This document shows, in pieces, positions 18,540 through 25,749 of a stretch of 25,749 nt of DNA. This DNA is from Nemertoderma westbladi. Its lineage: Eukaryota; Xenacoelomorpha; Nemertodermatida; Nemertodermatidae. The position numbers and the translations under genes are program-made. How positions within the stretch are numbered: the stretch's first letter is position 1; each line of letters begins with the position of its first letter. The notes under the pieces were generated by a model, which did no database searches, was not told the DNA's origin, and saw only the letters and a program-made list of their open reading frames with translations. The stretch is from NCBI GenBank assembly GCA_032718475.1, contig JAUCBJ010002910.1:1-25749 (forward strand), read 5' to 3'.

Positions 18540-19421
18540 TTAATAAACTATCTTCTCCGTTCTAAAGGATATCTGGGGATCCTCAATGTCCCGTTTTGAT
18601 TGGATGAGTCTGAGCTCCCAGTCTGTAGTGCTGGCTTTAGGTTTCGTTGCAGCGAACTCTACCGTGCGTCGCATCACACACTGGACCGACGCTAAAGCCG
18701 TCTCGCATGCCAGCCCCAGGTTGTCGGGGTGTTTGGTGAACCACGCCAGAAGGAGGGCGCTAAACAAATCTCCTAGACCAGTGACGTGACCATCAAGGTG
18801 AGGAAAGCGAATCCGAAACCTGTTCCCTTCTTGGGATGCCAACAACTCAAGATCTGCGTCGTCTTCAAATCGAGCACTGGTCAATATTATTACAGTAACT
18901 CCTAATTTATGAATAGAATCCATTGCTTTGAAAGCGTCGCATTCGTTTGTAATACGCGAGTTACTTAGCTGTTCCAATTCAAAAAGATTTGGGGTTATAA
19001 TGTCTGCGAATGGGAGGATTTCATCCCGGTAAATACGTGATAATTGAGGGTCAACGTAGAATCTACCCCTGTCGCCCATGACGGGGTCGCACAAGTATAT
19101 GAGTTCGCCGTTTAGTTTTTTGAGTTCTCCGAGGAGCGTAGCGACCCCTCGGAGGAATTCCGGCGAGTTTGCAAATCCCGTGAGTACATGCGAGTAGCGG
19201 AGGAGGCGGTTGTCACGGAGACCTTCCACGATTGAGTTCAGGTCGTCGGCGGTGAGTTTGTGGCCTCGGAATCCGTCCGGGTATCCCGTGTGGTTGGACA
19301 GTTGGACAGAGTTGAGGTTGTCCACGGGGAATCCCAACAGCTGCAACGGGAACACAGAGGCTTTGTTGCCAACGTAACCAAATACCACGTGACTTTGTAT
19401 GGAGAGTACCCTCGATTCCAT
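18540..19421 (-). CDS. PDXK: Pyridoxal kinase, intronless, complete
   Basis: The 293-residue product covers the whole length of animal pyridoxal kinase, which phosphorylates pyridoxal, pyridoxine and pyridoxamine with ATP in the cytosol (vitamin B6 salvage). Matching landmarks are RVLSIQSHVVFGYVGNKA at residues 4-21 (Ser10 contacts the substrate in the family), SNHTGY at 42-47, CDPVMGD at 111-117 (metal and phosphate region), ADIITPN at 139-145 and the C-terminal QSKRDIEDP. The catalytic-loop motif is GLGD at 215-218 rather than the GTGD of vertebrates; the catalytic Asp (218) is kept. The coding region is a single exon, unlike the multi-exon vertebrate gene. The start is the ATG at 19421, aligned with the family N terminus. 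It is convergent with tropomyosin. Confidence 0.95.
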   Translation of the reverse strand: MESRVLSIQSHVVFGYVGNKASVFPLQLLGFPVDNLNSVQLSNHTGYPDGFRGHKLTADDLNSIVEGLRDNRLLRYSHVLTGFANSPEFLRGVATLLGELKKLNGELIYLCDPVMGDRGRFYVDPQLSRIYRDEILPFADIITPNLFELEQLSNSRITNECDAFKAMDSIHKLGVTVIILTSARFEDDADLELLASQEGNRFRIRFPHLDGHVTGLGDLFSALLLAWFTKHPDNLGLACETALASVQCVMRRTVEFAATKPKASTTDWELRLIQSKRDIEDPQISFRTEKIVY

Positions 19422-20619
19422 CGGGGCGATAAAACTCGTTACTAGGATACGTGTCCAAAAATATTAAAGAAAAAAATAAATTAAAGTTAAGTTGAATTCT
19501 AGGGTGGCACTACCAGTTTATATCCTATATCTATATTATTCCAGAACGTCGGCTCGTAATTGCTACAAACGCAGAAACACTAATTACTTTTGCACGGCGC
19601 GTTATGCAGTTTAGTAAAAGGAACCAAAATAAATAAAAGAAAGTTAGCAGTTGGTACAATATTATGAACTATGTAGGTTAGTAAAGGGTTATGTGATTGC
19701 CTGAGGAGTGGTGAGCTGAGCTGGCATAATGAGCGGAAAGGGTTCTGTCGTTGATGTAGACCTGGGAGTTTGGGGGGGTTGAGTTCAAACAATCAACACC
19801 GGTACCTCAACTCGTTAAGGTTGTCTCGTGATGTGAGTCATTCATTGGCATAAGAGATTGCTTCGAAGTCTACTTGTCCGACAATAGGCTAAATGTTTGT
19901 GAAAGACATTGCATGTTAAAAGCAACTAATCGTATTGTTATTATTTCTACATTATGGCTCAGATTTTTACGTTTTGCCGTAGTAAAAAAGTATCACCATC
20001 AAAATACAAATGAATACCGGTAATCAATTCAAGTTGCCATAATGTAGTGAAGCACAACGTTTAATAAACAATAAAAGTGGAAACAATTTGAAAAGTGAGA
20101 ATCCAGTAGCTTATAGGACACAGCAAATGAGTTAGGCTCTTTACCGGTACAGCAGGCAAACTGCAGATCACTAGGTACTAATTAGTTTCATTTTCCAGTT
20201 CATCTGTATATTGTTAGGTCCGGTTGCAATGGTAGAGCTATTGGAGTCATTATGTAAATCAGTTGGTGAGTAGAAAGTAAAGTATTGGAGTACCGCTGGG
20301 CGTTGGGCTACCGGTACATAATAAAAAGCTGTTACGGGTACCGGTCGTATATAACTTTACAGTGGAATCAATATGTTTGTAGGCCTAAACAATTTCGGAA
20401 ATTTTAACTCGTTTAAACCTACCGGTATCAAAATAATTGCTGCTTATTTACAAAATACATAATAATACATTTTGCCAATTTATAGAACGTAATAAATTTC
20501 TAAATTAAAATTCTACAATCTCGTAAATGCAGTTCTTAGCTGCTCCTTCATAAACGAATTGAGTAACTGAAAACTGAAATACAAAACTCTGCTTTATGTA
20601 CAGGAAGCCGTCGACTTGA
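19422..20619. other. Intergenic between pyridoxal kinase and the NDUFAF4-like gene
   Basis: I see no exon. The region should hold the pyridoxal kinase promoter and the 3' UTR of the upstream minus-strand gene. Five exact TACCGGTA palindromes cluster at 20015-20427 or close by. Confidence 0.5.
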
Positions 20620-21363
20620 TTACGGCTTTCTCTTTTCAATTTCCTCGACATTCGTATCAAACGCGCTACTGATGCGCTCCTCTATGGTAGCTGGACGTCC
20701 ATCTACGTGTCGCGTCTGCGTCGAGCTCAACGCCTCCCTGGACTGCGCCACATCCTTCATGGCGATTCGTTTACTCCGCTCACTAGGATTCCCTCTTATA
20801 AACTCGTGATCCAACGACATAAAATGCCGGTAGTGTTTAACTAAATCGACGACCGAGTTCGGTGGCAGGCCGTACTGTTTGGATAATTTACTGGGGGTGG
20901 ACTCCTTGGGATTCCGCTGGAAGTCCATTACCAGCTGGAGGAGCGCGGACAGTGGTAACTGCCCCTTTGGGACGCCACGATCCGGCCCAACTATATCGAC
21001 GTAGTTCGCAAATTTCCGAACACCCACCGGCTTGTTCTTACGCTGGGCAATTTTCTCAGTTACGGATTTAATCCCTTTGTATTTGTCCATGTCGGCGGTT
21101 AGCGCTGTAGCTTTGTCTGTTGTTTCGACTGATTTTCTGCTGGTTTCTAATGATCCCTCAGTTATTCCCATGCGTTGCATGTTCGACAATAAAGCGTCAT
21201 GCTTCTCTTGGCCTCTCCTTGCGTTACCCAACAGTTCTGGGCGTTCGGCCATCAGTTTATCGTAGAGTTTGGCCTGCGTGGCATGGCGTGGGGAGTGGCC
21301 GACACCCTTCTTTTTCAGCTGCTTCTGAGCGCGCGATATATCTTTGCCCAAACGTTGGCCCAT
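20620..21363 (-). CDS. NDUFAF4-like mitochondrial complex I assembly factor
   Basis: A single-exon frame of 247 residues. The order of conserved pieces matches NDUFAF4: an N-terminal MG (Gly2 can be myristoylated), HSPRHAT about 25 residues in (the family has APRHPS), a spacer, and a central PKGQLPLSALLQLVMDF followed by SKLSKQYGLPPNSVVDLVKH and YRHF. The last block corresponds to the PKGK and helix-pair region that ends near the C terminus of the human protein. NDUFAF4 acts in assembly of respiratory complex I at the inner mitochondrial membrane. This protein is about 70 residues longer than the human one, with a longer middle and a basic C-terminal tail (VEEIEKRKP). Identification rests on short motifs. 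Confidence 0.7.
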   Translation of the reverse strand: MGQRLGKDISRAQKQLKKKGVGHSPRHATQAKLYDKLMAERPELLGNARRGQEKHDALLSNMQRMGITEGSLETSRKSVETTDKATALTADMDKYKGIKSVTEKIAQRKNKPVGVRKFANYVDIVGPDRGVPKGQLPLSALLQLVMDFQRNPKESTPSKLSKQYGLPPNSVVDLVKHYRHFMSLDHEFIRGNPSERSKRIAMKDVAQSREALSSTQTRHVDGRPATIEERISSAFDTNVEEIEKRKP

Positions 21364-23498
21364 AATTTCTGGGCTCCTGTCAGGTCAGGTAGTCTGACGG
21401 TCTGGCGGTACTGCTGTACTGGTACCAATGTACCAGGTGCAGGTACAACTACAAGTTCTGAAGTTGGTTCCACTCCGCTGCAATGCGTTTACGTTGGTAC
21501 CGGTACCTACCAGCCTAGTGCCTACTGCGGCTGATGGAGAGTGTATGTTTTCCTATAGCTGTAGGTATATAACAGAGGAGCAGAGCAGAGAGAAAATCAG
21601 TCAGTAAGTAAAGAAAGATGAATTGAATTATAGACAAGCAAGTCTAAGTACTGAAGTTGGAATTAGTACCTGTACTCTCAGACGGTACTTGTTATAGAGT
21701 AGCAGACCTTACTGCCTTACGCTTAGACCGCCTAGGTGCCTATTAAATTCACTTCTGCACTTCAGCTCTTCACCGTCCCCACTTCCTATTCTCCAAATCA
21801 ATAACCTCTACCAGTCTACACTACTAACTAATAACTTAATCAGTTAGGCTAATGCTGTAATGTCTGAATGTCTACTGGTCTAAAGCTGTACAGCATTTCG
21901 GCACGTTACGCTACAACAGCATTATGTTGTAAAGTTGTAGTTCGTAGCCGTAGCTACTGAGCTACAGCTGTCGCTGTCTGGCTGTAGTGTTAGCAGGTTA
22001 GAGGTAAGAGCCTACAATTATTATAAATATTTATGTACGGTACCGGTATTGCATATTGCTGTATTACACACTTCAGCACAAGCAGTGTGAAACCGCACCT
22101 TTCAGCCTTTCTCTCACACTTAGGTACTTACCCGCTTCCTTACGGTAGGCCTACGTAGTTCGTAATTTTTGGCAACGTGTAGCATCGACATCGATCAATC
22201 AATAGGACAATACTGTCACTGGGTGTCACTTTAACTGAATGCTGGAATGAGTACTGGAGTATGGAGTAACGAGAACACTGCACACTGCAATCTGGCAATA
22301 CCGGTACCAGAATTGCGTGGGCCTACTACCTGACTACTGTCAGACTGTACTACACTACAGTATGTAATTCAAATTTCCCACCACAGATTGCAGATTAATA
22401 TGCAGGTTACATTATAAATCCACGGTTAGAGAACAAAGTAGCGATGCACTACTGGGTGCAAAATCGGCAGATCCAGAAAAAAAGAAGCCCCAAGGCCAAA
22501 TCACGCTTATTATTAATTTCGACGAAGTTCTCAAGGTTCCATTTTCTCTCAACTCTCAAGTCCAAGAAGCTGACCAAGATAGCACCTCATTCTTATGTCT
22601 ATGTGCGTTGGATATCCAACAGTGTGTATACCTTAAATGTGCACATTTGTGTACTGTACATAGCTAAATCTATCCAGGGACATAATGTACTCAACAAAGA
22701 CCAGTAATGACTGCAAGAAAACATCCCAGGCCTCATTGCTCATTGGTATTGCTGTTTTGTGTTTCCTTACAGGGATAGTACTTTTGCTGTATATTTTACA
22801 TCAGTTACACCCTTTTCATCTAACTTTGATAAGCTAGTCTTATTATCATCATTAGTTAAAATCCACAGGGACAATTAAGGCCACCAAAACGATACTGCGA
22901 TTGGTACATAATTGAAAAGTTACAACCATCTGGCAGATACATATATTTTTACTTTTAACAACAAGAGCAGTATGAGCTGGTGTCTCTAAAATGCACATCT
23001 AAGATCTACATGTAACACAGGGATATTGACATAAGGTCAAATATATAGAACTTATTGTTCATACAGTATAACCCATCACCATATTAATACATCTAATGCG
23101 TTCAATGTTCGCCACTATATGAATATTTTTTATACAATACAATACAAACATCAAATTTTACATTTGTGTAGTTGGAGTACATCTGAGTGAATAAAAAAGG
23201 GATTGACATGACCTAACTACTACAGTACTGTAGTAGGTCATGGTCAAGGGATAAGGCTACTATTTAACTACTACCTATTTAAGAAAACATAATTCCATAT
23301 TTCTGGCACATAATTTCCTAATTTTCATCCACCCCGCACATTCAGCTGGAATTTAGGACCGCGGCGCAAAATAGTGTGCAGGTGTAATTTAATTGGCATT
23401 TTGAAATTTTGAGAGTTTATAGGAAAGTATATGCCAGTTTTATTGTAAATGAGCAAGTTTAATGTTGCATTGCCATTACAGTATCCGCCACACAGATA
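21364..23498. other. Intergenic, no gene recognised
   Basis: No open frame here shows a recognisable domain; the 87-codon frame at 22444-22707 is unsupported. The stretch 21380-22320 is rich in GTAC-centred palindromes (GGTACC, TACCGGTA, ACAGTA). A 20-bp perfect palindrome lies at 23217-23236. The promoter of the NDUFAF4-like gene should be just right of 21363. Confidence 0.5.
23217..23236. repeat. 20-bp perfect palindrome
   Basis: CTACTACAGT is followed by its reverse complement ACTGTAGTAG. The flanking TGACCT and AGGTCA extend the symmetry imperfectly. Confidence 0.9.
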
Positions 23499-23783
23499 GG
23501 GAGGGGGAGGGGGTGGGGGAGGGGGGGGGGGGAACTGGACGCAATAAAAATTCATCCCTCTCCAGGGGAAAATCGACACAATAACAGCTGATTACTCTCA
23601 AAAATAAAACTGTAACCTGTTCTATTGTGTTTAGTTATTGTTTTGGTTAAAGTAACGTGCCACTGTAACCTGCTCCTTTACCTTAATTTGAGAATTTAAC
23701 ATTGAGGCGGGATAGTAATTCGCCAAGATGGGCTTTGCGTCCAGTTTCCCCTCCCCAACCCCCCCCCCCCCCCCCCCCCCCCA
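23499..23783. mobile_element. Poly-G-ended MITE, copy 2
   Basis: A G-rich left end (23499-23532) leads into GGAACTGGACGCAATAAAAA, and the right end is TTTGCGTCCAGTTTCCCC followed by a run of 22 C at 23759-23782 or nearly so. The terminal inverted repeat is GGGGAACTGGACGCAA against GGGGAAACTGGACGCAA. The core matches copy 1 at 13039-13283, and both copies are preceded by CAGATAGGG. The left G tract also makes an accidental polyproline frame on the minus strand. Confidence 0.78.
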
Positions 23784-24403
23784 CCCGTCTCCCACCACAT
23801 TATGAAAAATTCCCTACTTTAATTCAACTACAATTTCATTGAAATGAATGTCTGAAGTAAAATATATGCATTACTCTAAAAAATAAATTATCCAGAATAT
23901 TTTTAACGTGATTAGCGAATAATGCAGTTGGCGGAAGTCCAATAATGTCTAGAAAGTCATGAAAAGGTGTAAGTGCCGTTAATGATTAATTTTCCGATCT
24001 TAAAAACCACACACTACAATAGTTTAGGCCTAAATAGGAATTAAAAGTAAACATTTGAAAACATTTCACTGAATTTTATATTTTATTTGTAAAAACAATC
24101 CTAATTTCCAGAACGCTGGCTTCAATACAGTATGTTTATGCAGTAGTCCTACATTTGTGACTTATTGAATTTGAGATGCTGTATTATAATGCAGCTTTAC
24201 TGTATGTGTGTGGATAAAGCTGGGCCTTTCCTAGTCTTCTCCTGTTAGAATACCTACTACTGTAGGTCTACTACAACTTGTTTCGTTTTTTATACAAAGA
24301 AAAAGACATTCAAATCGTCAAATGTTATTATCATTCTAAACTGCAATAATTGAAGTGTTATCGCCCCAAGTACTGTATGTACGTTAACATTTCCATTCAT
24401 ATC
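23784..24403. other. Probable 3' UTR and flank of the choline transporter gene
   Basis: No exon is seen. A minus-strand AATAAA (TTTATT on plus at 24082-24087) lies about 320 bases past the transporter stop codon and is a reasonable poly(A) signal. Confidence 0.45.
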
Positions 24404-25747
24404 TTAAACCTTTGTCTCTGAAGCGATATTTGTATCCAATTGCAGTTCTTCCTTTTCCGTTCCAGACACATCCGTGCCGTTAGTCTTTACTCTTAAGATA
24501 TCAAACTTATCAGGTATGATGGCGCGTTCAAACAATATATTCGTAGCGTATGACACAGTTACTATAGTAAGTAATGATGATACCATAGCTAGAGTACGAA
24601 ATGGAAATAATTGCTCGTCGTTTCTGTAGAAAGGGAATTGGATTAAGGGAGGTAGTCCAAGCGTTGGTTCACCGCCACTCACTCTAAGGAAGAGACCCAT
24701 TGCGTAACCACAAAGCGCCCCGTAAGAGTTAGTCATCTTACAGTAGATAACGCAGACCAATTGGGGGAAGAGAATGCAGTAGACCAGATCGGAACACAGA
24801 AACCACAACTCGTAGATCGAATGAACGTAGATCGCGATCACTGCCCCAATGGTACCGATCACTACGATCGAAATCCGCATCACGAGAATCGTCTCGAATT
24901 CTGAGGCCGTGGGTCGGAACACCCCGTGTATATATTATGCGCGAACATGGAGCTGGCGGACAGAACACTGGAGTCAGCGCTGCTCATTACCGCGGCGGAG
25001 ACCGCGCCCAACCCTATGAACTGCACCGCGGTAGGTGTTAGGTACTGCAGCACCAAAGGAAGTATCAGTTTGCGTTCGTCCTCACCTACGGGGGGATGTC
25101 CGTACGTTGTGTTCGCCAATCTGTATTAGCAGCGATTGCTCCAATCAGAACTGCTGGAATTACTAGTATTATACAACCAATAGAGGCTGCAAAGGAGAGC
25201 ATTTGTGCATATTGGGGTGATCTGCTAGTAGAACCCGTTGGAAATAGGCCTGCCATGGAATACCGCCGAATATTAACAAGAGAGCGAAGTCGATCCACTG
25301 GCCAGTGTAATCGCTATCCCATTGGCCCATCCACAAATCCCGCCCTTCCGAAATATCAGAAACCAAATCATTGGTCATCGCGAAAGGAACGCAAATCCAC
25401 AAACCAAAGAAAATAAAGAACAGCTGAATGACATCGGTGTAAGCAACGGAGTACAGCCCCCCGACGAGAGTGTAACCCACAGCAACGCACGCGGATATAA
25501 CGATGCTCAACACGTTGCTAATGTCTAGAATCACGCGTAGACAGGCCCCCAGCGCTCCGAGAATCGCCGCGGACCAAAATATCTCCCCGCAGAGCGCCGG
25601 TAGATACATGAGACTGCCGACGCGGGAACCGAACTTCTCCTGGAATGGATCCAACATCGTTATGTAACCTCGACTTCTCATAACCCTCGCGAATAACAAC
25701 CCCGCTAGAGCCAGACTCAGCGAGTACCCCCAGGGCGCCTGTGCCCA
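24404..25747 (-). CDS. SLC5A7: High-affinity choline transporter (SLC5A7/CHT1), 5' partial, three frameshifts
   Basis: The visible part starts [20 protein letters not shown] at the window edge and ends IASETKV then TAA (24406-24404), about 447 residues without an intron. It matches the sodium- and chloride-coupled choline transporter of cholinergic nerve terminals: [75 protein letters not shown] (sodium-site helix), [10 protein letters not shown] and the membrane segments after it. The N-terminal fifth lies outside the window. The frame is lost three times, at about 25214-25217, 25112-25118 and 24922-24925. Each time one base is missing, mostly in short homopolymers, and the protein resumes in perfect register. 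This suggests sequencing or assembly errors in a working gene, but a recent pseudogene is possible. No DKTILV-like internalisation motif is seen in the tail. Confidence 0.9.
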
Positions 25748-25749
25748 AA

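Noticed and set aside
22444-22707. 87-codon plus-strand frame
   Set aside because: There is no recognisable domain, no splice context and no neighbour to suggest a gene.
23325-23579. Minus-strand frame with a polyproline stretch
   Set aside because: The prolines are the G run of the MITE left end. No other protein-like features are present.
24922-25217. Programmed ribosomal frameshifting in the choline transporter
   Set aside because: Three same-direction shifts in 300 bases in a conserved membrane protein with no slippery-site and structure pattern are much better explained by missing bases.
24880-25748. Several overlapping minus-strand frames treated as separate proteins
   Set aside because: They are pieces of one SLC5A7 protein separated by one-base frameshifts, or shadows in the third frame.
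1-25749. CRISPR array or prokaryotic operon
   Set aside because: The tandem repeats have no unique spacers, and the genes have spliceosomal introns and animal families.

Overview
The window is animal (metazoan) nuclear DNA. Its genes are split by introns with GT/AG junctions, it is AT-rich, it is packed with small transposon relics, tRNA-derived SINEs, minisatellites and long G or C runs, and its proteins belong to animal families (tropomyosin, LIM-domain coiled-coil protein, pyridoxal kinase, a complex I assembly factor, a high-affinity choline transporter). Two 8-bp palindromes (TACCGGTA, 11 copies; TAGGCCTA, 8 copies) are strikingly frequent. A marine invertebrate is likely, but the phylum cannot be fixed from the sequence alone.

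Layout: 1-2659 holds no gene but has a terminal-inverted-repeat element (121-495), a SINE-like piece and a long perfect palindrome. 2660-8739 (minus) is a six-exon gene for a charged coiled-coil protein ending in one LIM domain. Its introns hold a foldback transposon with target-site duplication (3561-4373), a decayed LINE reverse transcriptase (5389-5950), a 17-bp minisatellite of about 50 copies (6576-7420) and an inverted cluster of SINEs (7865-8487). 8740-12149 is a head-to-head intergenic region with tandem repeats and a tRNA-Ser pseudogene. 12250-18060 (plus) is a complete five-exon tropomyosin gene of 288 codons. 18540-19421, 20620-21363 and 24404-25747 (all minus) are three genes without introns in the visible coding region: pyridoxal kinase, an NDUFAF4-like protein, and the C-terminal four-fifths of an SLC5A7-type choline transporter that runs off the window and carries three one-base frameshifts.

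The most remarkable structure is in tropomyosin intron 3. The last 36 coding bases of exon 3, its 5' splice site and 24 bases of intron have been amplified as a 60-bp unit about 49 times (13995-16925). Nearly every unit keeps a GAG|GTGAGT splice donor, and each carries an in-frame TAG, so only the first donor can yield full-length tropomyosin. This is a natural array of decoy 5' splice sites downstream of the authentic one.

The genes are ordinary housekeeping, muscle or neuronal genes rather than an operon-like system. Tropomyosin and the LIM protein are both likely cytoskeletal and are divergently arranged; tropomyosin and pyridoxal kinase are convergent, with 3' ends that probably overlap.
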